From: Asterella californica
Lineage: Eukaryota; Streptophyta; Marchantiopsida; Marchantiales; Aytoniaceae
NCBI GenBank assembly: GCA_036924285.1
Contig: JAYKYS010000008.1
Coordinates: 18,461,001 to 18,525,000 of the forward strand
Direction of reading: 5' to 3'
Length of the DNA: 64,000 nucleotides
The position numbers and the translations under genes were made by a program. The first letter of the stretch is position 1. Every line of letters begins with the position of its first letter. Below are positions 8,316-19,685 of the stretch, one piece after another. Under the pieces are notes generated by a model, which ran no database searches, was not told the DNA's origin, and saw only the letters and a list, made by a program, of their open reading frames with translations.

Positions 8316-9230
8316 TGTAACGACCTATGTTACACATAGGAAGTTTGTCAATTAGTAAGGTGTTTAGTTATAACTAAGGGTTGAGAATGTTTATTTGCTG
8401 CCAAAGTACTTTTAGGAGGTATCAAGTTAGTCATGACTAGCTAAAAGTTAGTTATGGTTAAACTTAGCTGTACTTTTGGCAGAATTCAGATATTTGCTAA
8501 AGAGTGAGCACTACTATCTTGTCATCTTGTCTAAAAGGTAGAAAGGAGGTGAAAAGTATCTCTTATCTCCTTTTTGACTTGATATTAGTGGTTGGATTAA
8601 AGTTGTGGACTTTGTGGGCATTAAAAACAAGAAGAGATTCCACATGTTTCCTTTTTAGTGGGTCCTAGTGTAGAGGGGGGGTGGAAATTCGAGATTCCTT
8701 GAGAATATTCCAGAATCCTTCTAGAAGTTGTTGACTTTGAAGGAATAAGCCCATGTGAAAAGGTAAAAAGCCCATGTGATCAATGCTTTTACCTTAAGTA
8801 ATATCTTAGTAAAACCCGGTAAAAGTAGTTACGGCTGAGTTACCGAGGGTACCAAAGTAAAAACCTAGAATGTATAAATAGAGGAGTAGAGAAGAGCTCC
8901 TCATCCTTGTTTTCACATTGTCGTAATGACAACTTGAGTAATATAGAGAGTGTGGGACATTTTTAGCATGTGAGAACTTGAGAGACGTCGTTAGAATGGA
9001 GGATTTTAGTGGATGAGATTATGGAGATTTTAGTTGATAAGTTTGTGGGTGTATGAATGAGAGTGAACTTAGCATTTTTCCCTTCAAGATTCATGGTGTG
9101 CTTCCATCAAAGCCATCAGAGGTGACCCCTGAGTGAGAGACAGGCCCGACAGTTGCAGATTCGTGGATGACGATCGTGGAGGTTAAGAGATCGGGGGGTA
9201 GTTGATCGTTAGGACCGCGGAGGGTTTACA
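8316..9230 (+). repeat. E1 3' LTR
   Basis: 915 bp, TGTAACG...GGGTTTACA, nearly identical to the 5' LTR and followed by the GTTC duplication. It carries the TATA box at 8873-8880. Confidence 0.95.
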
Positions 9231-9488
9231 GTTCAGTCCTACTCGCAGCGTTCGTAACCTAGCGCAAGTCCACTAGGGTTCCGTTGCTCGCGTCTGCGTC
9301 TGATCTTGAGACTGAGGGTCGCGGTAAATCTTCAATCTGTGAACTTATGCCCTATCATTGCAAGATCTCTCAAACTCTTTTCTCTTGAAGCTTGATGCAT
9401 TTATTGGTTAGTGTCATCCGGCAAGGGATCAACAACTAGCTTTATCTTCTTATCCACTATTTTGTACTTTGTCACGAACCTCATGTGC
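9231..9488. other. Flank right of E1, no gene seen
   Basis: After the GTTC duplication this tract continues the sequence left of E1 (pre-insertion site ...aagccGTTCagtcct...). I see no coding frame before the retropepsin-region fragment that begins near 9489 on the minus strand. Confidence 0.35.
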
Positions 9489-10260
9489 TCATAATAATTC
9501 GATCACTGAATAGACCTTCCTTGAATGAATTTGCACAACCTTTTCCAGATCCTTCAATGCAATAGACGTGATCTCACACAAAGGATCATCCAATCCATCC
9601 TCCTCATAAACACAAGAAATCCATTCGTCTCTTTTTAGCTCACCCAACTCTCTCAACAACAACTCAATCTCACGCAAATGTTTTTGTTCTTTTCTTCTCA
9701 GTGCTTCAACCTTCTTGTAAACATCAATCTCACACTCTGAAAACTCGACAAATCTTGCATAAAAGATATTTTATCTTTCAAGTGAGAGTAAATTCTCATG
9801 CGCACTATTACAATCTCGCTCTATAGTGATACTTAACAAAAATATTTGAACTCTTCACTCAACCTTATAAGTGATTTCTCTCATATAGGATCGATTGCGC
9901 TCGTGATTTGACGATATAGTCATGAATTGTACCGCCATCTTCTTATCTTGACTTTGGATCCTAGCATAAATAGATCTATTGTCTAGCACATTCGTCTCTA
10001 TCCGAGTTATTGTGATGAAAGATTGTCCAAGGATGAGCGAGTTATGACATTGCTTTTCGAACAAATAATTTTGCTCGATAATATCACCTATATGCATTCT
10101 AACATCCAAACAAGCTCCATATAGATCTCCTCGTTGTTGGCTGTCTTTAGGACCCACTCATGTTTTATACCGATATATCACTTCTCCTCTCGTACAACTC
10201 CCTTGACATGATGTTAATTTCTGATCCATGATCATCAAAGCAACCACTGGCTCATCCAAA
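9489..10260 (-). pseudogene. Old gypsy retropepsin fragment (DHGSE type)
   Basis: Read on the minus strand, the tract near 10220-10240 gives DHGSEIN, an aspartic-protease active site with His in place of the usual Thr/Ser. An open stretch at 10157-9855 follows, with DLYGACLDVRMHIGD, LILGQSFIT and NHERNR, the typical downstream part of this protease. The 9677-9489 frame (REIELLLRELGEL) fits the linker after the protease. There are stops and frameshifts. It is a remnant of a gypsy pol from a different lineage than E1, and the same lineage may supply the RT/RNase H fragments further right. Confidence 0.6.
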
Positions 10261-10574
10261 ATCTCCAATGCTCATCAGTGTCTCTATCGTAGCTTGAACC
10301 TAGTGATTGTGACTGTAATGAATTGAGCTTTACTTCCCATCCTTTTTTTTAAATGTACTCGATGTCTTCGATCTCTTACTTATATGTCAATGCACTTTGC
10401 AAGCTCTTTCTTGTCTTCCACTAACACCCTAGTATCCAAAACATATGATAAAATAATTTCTCATGTAGTATGTCACTTTTGTTTGATGATGTCGATGATG
10501 ACATCATGAAAACTCACGCTTAGCAATGCCTATAACCTCCCTTAAGATAAACTCCACCTTCGCGCTTTGAATGT
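10261..10574. other. No recognisable gene
   Basis: Between the minus-strand protease fragment and the plus-strand chromovirus fragment I see no supported frame. It is presumably the decayed junction between two retroelement remnants. Confidence 0.3.
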
Positions 10575-10625
10575 GATCTTCCAAGACTCCCTTCAAATCC
10601 TCTCCTGTTGCTTACAAGCTTGATC
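10575..10625 (+). pseudogene. Chromovirus integrase C-terminus, part 1 (split by E2)
   Basis: The plus strand reads SPVAYKLD, the conserved 'GPVAYKLDLP' segment of chromovirus integrase C-termini. The frame is interrupted inside the next codon by E2 and resumes at 19365 with LPHN. The first copy of the GATC duplication (10622-10625) is the last part of this fragment. Confidence 0.6.
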
Positions 10626-11535
10626 TATAAACCCTCCACGATCTCATCGATCAACTACCCCCCCCTGATCTCTCAACCTCCACAATCGCCACCGATGAAT
10701 CTGCAAATGTCGGGTCTGTCTCAGGGGTCACTTCTGATGGCTTTGATGGAAGCACACCATGAATCTTGAAGGGAAAAATGCTAAGTTCACTCATTCATAC
10801 ACCCACAAACTTATCAACTAAAATTCTCCTTAAACACATCAACTAAAATCCTCCATTCTAACGACGTCTCTCAAGTTCTCATATGCTAAAAATATCCCAC
10901 ACTCTCTATATTACTCAAGTTGTCATTACGACAATGTGAAAACAAGGATGAGGAGCTCTTCTCTACTCCTCTATTTATACATTCTAGGTTTTTACTTTGG
11001 TACCTCCGGTAACTCAGTCGTAACTACTTTTACCGAGTTTTACTAAGATATTACTTAAGTTAAAAGCATTAATCACATGGGCTTTTTACCTTTTCACATG
11101 GGCTTATTCTTTCAAAGTCAACAACTTCTAGAAGGATTCTAGAATATTCTCAAGGAATCTCGAATTTCCACCCCTCCTCTACACTAGGACCCACTTAAAA
11201 AGAAACATGTGGAATCTCTTCTTGTTTTTAATGCCCACAAAGTCCACAACTTTAATCCAACTACTAATATCAAGTCAAAAAGGAGATAAGGGATACTTTC
11301 CACCTCCTTTCTATCTTTTAGACAAGATGACAAGATAGTAGTGCTCACTCTTTAGCAAATATCTGAATTTTGCCAAAAGTACAGTTAAGTTTAACCATAA
11401 CTAACTTTTAGCTAGTCATGACTAACTTGATACCTCCTAAAAGTACTTTGGCAGCAAATAAACATTCTCAACACTTAGTTAGAACTAAACACCTTACTAA
11501 TAGACAAACTTCTTATTGTAACATAGGTCGTTACA
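10626..11535 (-). repeat. E2 3' LTR
   Basis: Reverse complement of the E1 LTR, about 910 bp. It runs from TATAAACCC at the left to TCGTTACA at 11535. It carries a deletion in the 'gtctgtctctcactcagg' segment relative to the other E2 LTR. Confidence 0.9.
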
Positions 11536-14500
11536 TTTTATCCTCGGAATAAATTTTCGCTCCGTCCTCGGAGTGAAGAGAGAACTTCCGTCGATGAAAC
11601 AACTTCAACTTGTCATGGTTGACCCGATCGAATCTCCTTCCTCTCAACTCCTGAAGGTCATATGTGAAGTTGCTCCACACCTTATCTACAACAAAAGGAC
11701 CAAAATATCTTGGAAGAAACTTCTTCCTAGCCCTCTTAAATCTGATAGCGTCGTACAACATAACCCAATCTCCGACTTGAAAAGGTTTTACCTCCCTCTT
11801 GCCCAACCGTTTGTCGTAACTCTTCTTTTGATACGCCTGAGCTCGTTCCATCCGGATCATTGCTACCGCTCGGGTCTCTTCCAACTCCATGAGTTGCTCC
11901 CTTCTTGATCTGACCACGTCTTCTCCTCTCGACCTCTTCAACTTTCGTTGAATAGTTTGAAAAGTATCCAATTCGAATTGGATCGGCAACTTGGACTCCA
12001 CTCCATAAACCTGTCGAAATGGAGAGTACCCAGTAGAAGTCTTTGTTGTCGTTCGGTACTCCCATAAGATGACATGTAGTCTCTTATCCCAAGTATGTTT
12101 CGCAGTCTCAACACCAGCATCTTTGACGAGCATCATACAAAGTGTAAGATTGGTCTTCTCCGCAAGACCATTAGCATTTGGTTTGTGTGAGGTCGTTACT
12201 CGTGGCTTGATAGAAAAGTGTTTTAGCATAGCAGTAGTCATGCTCCCTACAAACTCTCCTCCTCTGTCTGAGACCAACTCTAACGGACATCCAAATCTTG
12301 TGATGATCCTCTCCCATAGGAATCTACCGACTTTTGTTTCGTTAGTCTCTCTCAAAGGTCTAGCCTCTACCCACTTGTACAATAGTCGGTGGCGACTACA
12401 ATGTATTTATTGCCTCGAGGTGTCTTATTAAGAGGACCTACAAAGACAATACCCCACTTCTCAAATGGTCATAATATTGGAATTGATCTTAACGGAGGTG
12501 TTCTATTAGACTTCAGAGCAAATGCTTGACATACGTCGCAAGTTTTGCAATAGTCTAAACACTCTTTGAAAATCCCTCTCCAATGATAACCCGCATCCAA
12601 AATCTTGAAAGCTGTTATCTTACCAGCAAAGTGACCTCCGCAAACAGTGCCATCATGAAACTTGTGCATCAGCTTGAACGCCTCCTTCTGACCAACTGCT
12701 CTCCTTAGTAACCCATCTGCTCTTTGATGAAATAGAATTCCCTCCACCATGGTGTAAGGTTTGCATCTCCTGATCAACGCGTTACGTTCTCGGGTATGCA
12801 TATCTTCTGGAAAAGAACCATCTGCAAGGAAACTCTAGATTTCCTTGTACTCGTCCGGTATCTCCTCGATGCTTGTGATGGTCATCAGATGCTCGTCTGG
12901 AAATGAATCATCAAACGGTTCTTCTCCCTCATCATCATAAGCCCTTGACAAAAGATCAGCATTCGCATGCTTCTTCCCTGGTCTATCTTCAATCACATAA
13001 TCGTATTCTGTTAGAAGGATCTTCCAACGAGCAATACGACCTTCGGCATTAGGCTTATTAAAGATATACTTTAAAGCCTTGTGATCTGTGACTATGGAAA
13101 ATTTTTCTCCTAGCAAGTAGTGTCGAAATTTCTTCAATCCGAAGATCACTACTAATCCTTCTCGTTTAGTCACGGAGTAATTCTTCTCCGCTGACACCAT
13201 CTGCCTACTAGCATAAGCTATAGGATGATCATGCCCATCTCCATCTAACTGACTTAATGTACACTCGATAGCTACATTGGAGGCATCCGTATACAGAATA
13301 AATGCTTTACTCCACTCAGGTTTAGCAAGTATAGGAGCTGTCACCAATGCCTTTTTCAGCTCCTCAAATGCTTCCTTTGCCTTCTGATCATGCACTATCA
13401 AGTCAAAATCAACTCCCTTCTTCATGTACATAGTCAAAGCTATTGCTTTGTTTGAGAAGGAAAAGACAAACCTACGATAATATCCAACCATCCCAAGAAA
13501 CTGTCTCAACTTTGTCAAGTTGATTGGAAATGGAAGATCCACAATCTTCTTCACCTTCTCAGGATCTACTGCAATCCCCTTCTTGGAAATGATGTGTCCT
13601 AACAACAGACCTTCTTCGCAGCCAAAGATGCACTTCTCTGGATTCAAAGAAGCGTTAGCTTGCTCCAACCGCTGCAAAACTTTGATCACATGATCAAAGT
13701 GATCCTCCTTTATTCTGTACACACAGAAATTATCAATGAAATCACGAACAAAATTCTCTATGAATGGTTCGAACACCTTGTTCATGAACCTCTGAAACGT
13801 GGCCGGAGCATTACACAGTCCGAATGGCATCACTCGAAATGCAAATGTTTCCCAATGAGTAGAGAAAGTAGTCAACTGCGGATACTCCTGTGCTATCTTG
13901 ATCTGGTTGTATCCACTATAACCATCACCAAAGCTGTACCACTCATGACCAACAACTTCCTTCAAAATCTCATCTATAAATGGTAGAGGATAATAATCCT
14001 TCTTGGTAATTGCATTCAACTTCTTATAGTCTATGTACACTCGCAGCTTACCATTCTTCTTCTTGACAATCACAATGGGTGAAACCCATTCTGAGTTCTC
14101 CACCCCATAGATGAAACTCGTCTCTCTCAACTTGTCTATCTCCTCCTTGATCATCATTGCTGTTGTAAGATTGACCCTTCTCTGCTTTTGTCGAACTAGT
14201 CTTGCGTTCTCTTCCAATTCGATTCGATGAGTCTCAAGAGTCACCTCCTTCAAATCCTTGTAGCTGAAAGCAAACACATGGATATATTTTCGAAATATAT
14301 CTAGGAATCTACTTTTCTCCTCTTGAGTGACATTGATACCAAACTTCAGGGTAGAGAGTCTTCTCACAATCTCTGCCTCACTCAACTCTTCTTTGTCAGG
14401 ATCTTTCTCCACTGCTGGTCGAGGCAACAAGTCAATAGCACTAAGCTGATGTAATGATTCATCTCGATCAAATCCTTCGTCCTCATACGAGGATTCTTGA

Positions 14501-16434
14501 TCGTAAGAATCTCCGATATCTACTTCTGAGACACTCTGATCGTCCTCCGTATCAGATTCCCAGTAGTCACTAGTGGGTCTATCAGAGTCAGAAGTCACAA
14601 CTCCAACACTCGAGAGAGGAACTATCACTCTATGATCTATAGGCTCAATCCGTAAGTATCCCTTGTGCCACCTATCAGTGGTGCGCACAGCTCTCAACCA
14701 AGGCCTACCTAGGAGCAAATCATAACTAGAGTCCTTTACCACTTGAAAGGACATCAATGTTTGAACTCCCATCACAGACACGACCACCTTCTCTAACACA
14801 CCAAGAGGTCTTACCCGTTGCTTGTTAGCCATCCCCACGACAATGCTAGCCGGGCGAGTTGGTTCCATCCCCAACTTCTTCATCAACCTCTCCGATATGA
14901 CATTTACAGCCGACCCTCCATCCACCAATATGTCAGAGACGTAGTGACCATTCAACCGGACTTCAATCTTTGAAGCCCTAGTGCATATCTCTGAAGCATG
15001 CACATCCACCACACCCACTCCCACTGACTTTGATGTCTTGTTCTTGGGTTTCTTCTTCTTGCTTCTCTTAGAACTCAGTCCTCCTATGAGTTCTCTTCGT
15101 AAGCTGGGATTAAGTGCGATCAGTTGTCCAACAGTGATGTTGGCTTTCTGAGCACCCACATCTTCAACCACATCATATCCCGCTTGGGAAGATGAAATGG
15201 TGAAATCCGCCATTCCCAACTTCCTTCTTGGCTCCCTTGGTGTACTCGAAACATTACTCGAACGAGTACTTCTACTTGCTGACTCCTCCATGAAAACTGG
15301 TTCATTAGAAAATATAGTTCTTTTCCTTTCTTGAGCTAAAAGCTCCACCGATGCATGAGAAGAGTTTGAACTCTCTCCTTTCTCGTAGATGGGATCTCGC
15401 ACTACATCGATAGTAGCCAACCCCTTGTCTCGTTCTTGTGATGGATTTCCTCCACCCACATTCATTCTGACAGCTTCGGCACCTCTCGTTCCGTTGTTAG
15501 GACAATTTCGCTGGAAATGAGAACCTCCACACGTCCAACAAGTGATTCCTCCAAAGTTATCTTGGTTGTCTCCAAAGTTATCTTGATTTCCTCGGTTGAG
15601 ATTGTTGTCGTAACCTCTTTGACCTCCTCCTCCACCTTTGTTCCTCCATTCTCGTAACTGCACCACGTTTATCTTGAGATCCGCAAGAGTATCGGTGATG
15701 CTCTTCAGCTTGGCATGAAAATCAGAGGTGGCAGTAGACATCGTTGTTGGGACAAACGGTCTTGGCACCACCGTTGGAGTAGGAGCTGACGTTGAAGCAA
15801 TCACCAATTTTGATGGTGCAGGTGCGATCGTTGTGGCTACACCAGGAGTCGGAGTTGACACCAGAGCAGCATGATGAGGTTGGATGATATCTCCTTCATC
15901 CAAACTTTCTTCCATATTTGTCGTAATCTTGATGACCTCCGCTTTGGTTGCTGGCTTCTCGTACCTCACTTGGGTTCGAATTGAAGGCCTCAACCCTCCC
16001 ACCAAGTTCTTGGTCAACACTGCTCCAATCCCCGTCATCGTTAACTCCACATTGTCTCCACTCTTCCGTAGGACCGTCCGAAACCGTTGCTCCAACTTAT
16101 CCACTCTTTCGGCATATTGCCGAACTTTCTCGTCGTCCCGTTGCTTCAAATGAGTAAGCTCCGCCATGAGCTTCTCATAACTCTCTTCTGGAAGAAATTC
16201 TTCGATGAGTGCATTACTCAACGTCTCCCATGTGTCTTCAATTGCACCAGGTGTCTGGCTCTTCACTCGGTCTTCATACCACGTAAGAGCAAAATCTTCT
16301 AAAAACTCTGGCAGTAACAACACCCATTCTTCCTTCCTTCTCACGTTGTTTCCGATGCAACCCCTTTTGAAGTCTCGTACAAATGGTTCTACATCTTCAT
16401 TATCCTTCCCATGAAACACAAGTAACTTCCTCAT
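11531..16434 (-). pseudogene. E2 gag-pol, broken
   Basis: Homologous to the E1 polyprotein throughout. The first 1199 codons are open (16434 to 12835), then a Trp codon has become TAG. Single-base frameshifts follow near 12470 and near 12380, and the natural stop is lost so the frame runs into the LTR. The RT active site reads FIDN instead of FIDD (codon at 13729-13731), which by itself should abolish polymerase activity because the second Asp binds catalytic metal. The knuckle, DGGS protease, RNase H and integrase segments are still recognisable. Confidence 0.95.
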
Positions 16435-16483
16435 CTTGTAACTATTCTTTCTACCCTTCTAATTTTTGTGCAATAACTACTCG

Positions 16484-16649
16484 CTAAAAGAGTACGAACA
16501 TCACCAATTCCATTCGCGAATAATCTACCATAGATAAAATGAAAGGAAATGGTTGTAACAACACCTCTTGTGCCATCTCTTCTCCCAAGGTAATCATGAG
16601 CCTGAGTCGCATCACCGTCTTCTCCACCATCCGAAATGACGATCTCCAT
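16484..16649 (-). pseudogene. E2 ORF D, frameshifted
   Basis: Same ATG overlapping the upstream TGA as in E1, but one extra base after codon 5 shifts the frame (166 instead of 165 nt). The downstream part still matches TLGEEMAQ and PFPFIL in another frame. Confidence 0.6.
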
Positions 16650-17125
16650 CACAACTCAGCTGAGTCCTCTTTTGAAGTCGACAACTTCTCCGTCTCAGCT
16701 CTTTGAGTCTCGTCTAACTTCTCGACTACTGACGTAAGTAGGGCGGCCACATCGACGCACTTGTGTCCTCTTGATAGATCACCCACTCCACAACTTGGAC
16801 AAGGATCTTCGCCTAGAAGATGAATTGGCGCCGGTGACGATGGACCCACTCGAAGACTTAAATCAGTAAACTCCCGCTTTCCTTTAGCTCTCTCGGTTCT
16901 GATTCTAGTTGGACAATTCACTACTTTGTGTCCCAACCCTCTACAGAAATAACATCACAAGTCGGTTTCTATTCTTCTCCTCGGAGATTCTACTTGAGGT
17001 TTAGTACTAGGGTTTTCAAACTCGACGATAATCTCTCTCGAACTTTCTCCGACACTTACTATGACATCTAAACCTTGAGGAAGGTTTCTAAGTCTAACTT
17101 TCCAATCTTTTGAATTTCCACTCAT
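16649..17125 (-). pseudogene. E2 zinc-knuckle ORF with in-frame stop
   Basis: Same 477-nt length as in E1. The Trp codon just before the first knuckle Cys is TGA, so the knuckle CYFCRGLGHKVVNC lies beyond a premature stop. Otherwise it is very similar to E1. Confidence 0.85.
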
Positions 17126-17263
17126 GTTGCACCTTCTCAACCATTAAGTGGACAAAATATCATAGAGGAAAATAATTCTACATCACTTTCTTAACTCTTC
17201 CGAGCTTTATACTGGAAATCGTGTATTATACATGCTATACACGAAATAAAATCTAATGTAAAA

Positions 17264-17581
17264 TTAACTATCGAAGATATGATCCTCCTCACCATCGTTT
17301 GTACTAATCACAACAGACATCTTGAACTCACTCTTGTAAGGATCCAACTCTACTTCACCAGGAGCATTCGTGACCTCCACAGTGAATGATGCTTTAAACT
17401 CGGCTTTCTTCATATCTGTGCCAATGGTCGCGGAAGCTTCTTCGTATAGGGTAAAGAGGGCACCCCAAGTGCTATAGATGCGGGTTCGTAACTCATCTAT
17501 ACTTAACTTGGGCTTCTCTGTCTCTGTTCGAACTCCTAAACGTCTCTTCTTCCACCTCGTCATTCGAACTGGATTCCCCAT
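17264..17581 (-). CDS. E2 105-aa accessory ORF (open)
   Basis: Exactly the same length as the E1 copy (2270-2587), starting MGNPVRMTRWKKRR and ending in an acidic HIFDS tail. Differences are scattered replacements (for example DMKKAEF for DLKKVEF, TVEVTNAPGEV for TMEATNAPGEI). It is the only frame of E2 that stays open, which may be chance for a 318-nt ORF. Function is unknown. Confidence 0.5.
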   Translation of the reverse strand: MGNPVRMTRWKKRRLGVRTETEKPKLSIDELRTRIYSTWGALFTLYEEASATIGTDMKKAEFKASFTVEVTNAPGEVELDPYKSEFKMSVVISTNDGEEDHIFDS

Positions 17582-17627
17582 GAAGTATCTCAATACCTCC
17601 TTGTATGCCGAAACGTATATCTCTTAG

Positions 17628-18250
17628 TTGGTAAGAGATCTCTCCAAGATTTTTGTGGTCTCCAGTAGCTCAACCTCCAAGCTACTAAATCATGAAGTTT
17701 CAATAGAAACTTCCCTAATCAGAAGAGATGGTGATGACTGTACAAATTTTCAGAGAACTGAAATTTGTATATTTTCACTTCCCTCATGGTTGTCAACCCC
17801 CTCCACTTTGAAAAATTCTTTCTCTCTCTTCAGACCTCATCTTCTCATGATTTCTTTTGTCCTGGATAGCTTATCAGCCCATCTAAAACACTGGAAAGTT
17901 TCTCGAGAAAATAAATTTCACAAAAAATCTGACACTGAATGTAAACTTTTTCCAGAGAACAGAATTCTTCAACTCTCACGAATAAACCCCCTCAACTTTG
18001 AAAATTCATTGCTCCTTCTCTAGACCACCTTTTTCCTATGATTTCTTTTGTCCTAGATAGCTTATCAGCCAATCTAAAACACTGGAAAGTTTCTCAGGAA
18101 AATAAAATTCACAGAAAAGTTGACAGCGACTGTACAAATTTTCCAGAGAGCATAATTTCTAAACTCACAAATTTCTCTCCTCTAATAACTTTTCTCTCCT
18201 CCTTTCTCTACAACTCTTGTTGCACCCTCTTTCAACTCTCCTCAAACTCT
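17628..18250 (-). repeat. E2 leader repeats
   Basis: Inverted counterpart of the E1 leader array at 1600-2230, with the same ~190-bp spaced TCTCTGGAAAA / GAAACTTTCCAGTGTTTTAG motifs. Confidence 0.65.
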
Positions 18251-18252
18251 TT

Positions 18253-18424
18253 CTAAGTGAACAAGATGTAAAGAATGATTTCAAACGTGTCATATATCAC
18301 TACGGGATACACGAAAGATTCGAATGTTGCTAACATCGCGTTAGCTCTCTCTCCTCCCAACATTCTCTCCATGTGTTCTCTCCTAATCTTTTTTTTGTCT
18401 AATATAGAACTGAACTCTAAACAT
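18253..18424 (-). pseudogene. E2 ORF A, frameshifted
   Basis: Starts with the same codons as E1 ORF A (MFRVQFYIRQK) but an expanded A run creates a shift and an early TAG. The length is 172 nt against 171 nt in E1 and E3. Confidence 0.65.
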
Positions 18425-18448
18425 TTTCAATGATCCCTTCAAGTGAGA

Positions 18449-18464
18449 TCCCGGCAACGGAACA
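18449..18464 (-). other. E2 primer-binding site, mutated
   Basis: On the minus strand it reads TGTTCCGTTGCCGGGA, so the TGG that pairs with the tRNA CCA end has been altered. It lies next to the inner end of the 5' LTR. Confidence 0.55.
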
Positions 18465-18469
18465 AAAAA

Positions 18470-19364
18470 TGTAAACCCTCCACGATCTCATCGATCAACT
18501 CCCCCCCCTCCGATCTCTCAACCTCCACGATCGCCACCGATGAATCTGCAAATGTCGGGTCTGTCTCTCACTCAGGGATCACCTCTGATGGCTTTGATGG
18601 AAGCACACCATGAATCTTGAAGGGAAAAATGCTAAGTTCACTCATTCATACACCCACAAACCTATCAACTAAAATCCTCCATTCTAACGACGTCTCTCAA
18701 GTTCTCACATGCTAAAAATATCCCACACTCTTTATATTACTCAAGTTGTCATTACGACAATGTGAAAACAAGGATGAGGAGCTCTTCTCTACTCCTCTAT
18801 TTATACATTATAGGTTTTTACTTTGGTACCCTCTGTAACTCAGCCGTAACTACTTTTACCGGGTTTTACTAAGATATTACTTAAGGTAAAAGCATTAATC
18901 ACATGGGCTTTTTACCTTTTCACATGGGCTTATTCCTTCAAAGTCAACAACTTCTAGAATGATTCTGGAATATTCTCAAGGAATCTCAAATTTCCACCCC
19001 CCCCTCTACACTAGGACCCACTAAAAAGGAAACATGTGGAATCTCTTCTTGTTTTTAATGCCCACAAAGTCCACAACTTTAATCCAACCACTAATATCAA
19101 GTCAAAAAGGAGATAAGGGATACTTTCCACCTCCTTTCTATCTTTTAGACAAGATGACAAGATAGTAGTGCTCACTCTTTAGCAAATATATGAATTCTAT
19201 CAAAAGTACAGCTAATTTTAACCATAAACTAACTTTTAGCTAGTCATGACTAACTTGATACCTCCTAAAAGTACTTTGGCAGCAAATAAACATTCTCAAC
19301 ACTTAGTTAGAACTAAACACCTTACTAATAGACAAACTTCCTATGTGTAACATACGTCGTTACA
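18470..19364 (-). repeat. E2 5' LTR
   Basis: About 895 bp, reverse complement of the E1 LTR, from TGTAAACCC to TCGTTACA. The TATA box is at 18798-18805 (inverted). It is followed by the second GATC. Confidence 0.9.
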
Positions 19365-19645
19365 GATCTTCCTCACAATATTCATATCCATCAGGTTTTC
19401 CACATTTGTAAATTAAGACCTTTTGTGTCTAACCCTTCTTCCTTTCCTAATCGTGTCCAACCTCCACTTCCACCTCTTCCCATCGATGATCACAAAGAGT
19501 TTAAAGTTGATCAAATTTTAACTAAGCGCAAAATCCAACATAGATGACATCGTCATGTAGAATATAAGGTAAGAACCAACCACCAATCTTCGTAACTCTC
19601 TAGAGCTCATATAAGAATTTGAATGGTTATCAAGCGACGAGGACC
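19365..19645 (+). pseudogene. Chromovirus integrase C-terminus and chromodomain, part 2
   Basis: After the GATC duplication the frame continues from 10625: LPHN...VFHICKLRPFVSNPSSFPNRVQPP, then EFKVDQILTKRKI...HVEYKV. This is the usual chromovirus order of 'HPVFHVSQLRPYV' followed by a chromodomain start (EFEVEKILDKR...YLVKWKGY). There is an in-frame TGA after KIQHR and a later frameshift. The tail NLRNSLELI.EFE matches the usual end of such polyproteins. Chromodomains read histone marks and guide integration. Confidence 0.7.
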
Positions 19646-19685
19646 TTACCAACTAGCAAAAGAGAAATATGTAATAATACGCATT

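Larger units (their letters stand above)
467..9230 (+). mobile_element. E1: intact Ty3/gypsy-type LTR retrotransposon
   Basis: Full-length element of 8764 bp bounded by two 915-bp LTRs (TGTAACG...TTTACA). GTTC flanks it on both sides (463-466 and 9231-9234). In order it carries a primer-binding site, ORF A (56 aa), a leader with degenerate repeats, a 105-aa ORF, a 158-aa zinc-knuckle ORF, ORF D (54 aa), a single 1628-aa gag-pol ORF and a purine-rich tract. RT precedes integrase, which defines Ty3/gypsy. The RT motif MPFGLCNAPATFQ and the absence of a visible chromodomain suggest the non-chromovirus (Athila/Tat-like) side; this clade placement is inference. No reading frame is broken, so it looks autonomous. 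Confidence 0.95.
10626..19364 (-). mobile_element. E2: decayed inverted copy of the E1 family
   Basis: 8739-bp element on the minus strand, with LTRs at 10626-11535 and 18470-19364 and GATC on both sides (10622-10625 and 19365-19368). It has the same internal order as E1. Its gag-pol, ORF A, zinc-knuckle ORF and ORF D are all broken, and only the 105-aa ORF is open. The inner end of its 3' LTR has lost the terminal CA (TATAAACCC instead of TGTAAACCC on the plus strand). It lies 1.4 kb from E1 in opposite orientation, giving two inverted arms of about 8.7 kb. Confidence 0.95.
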
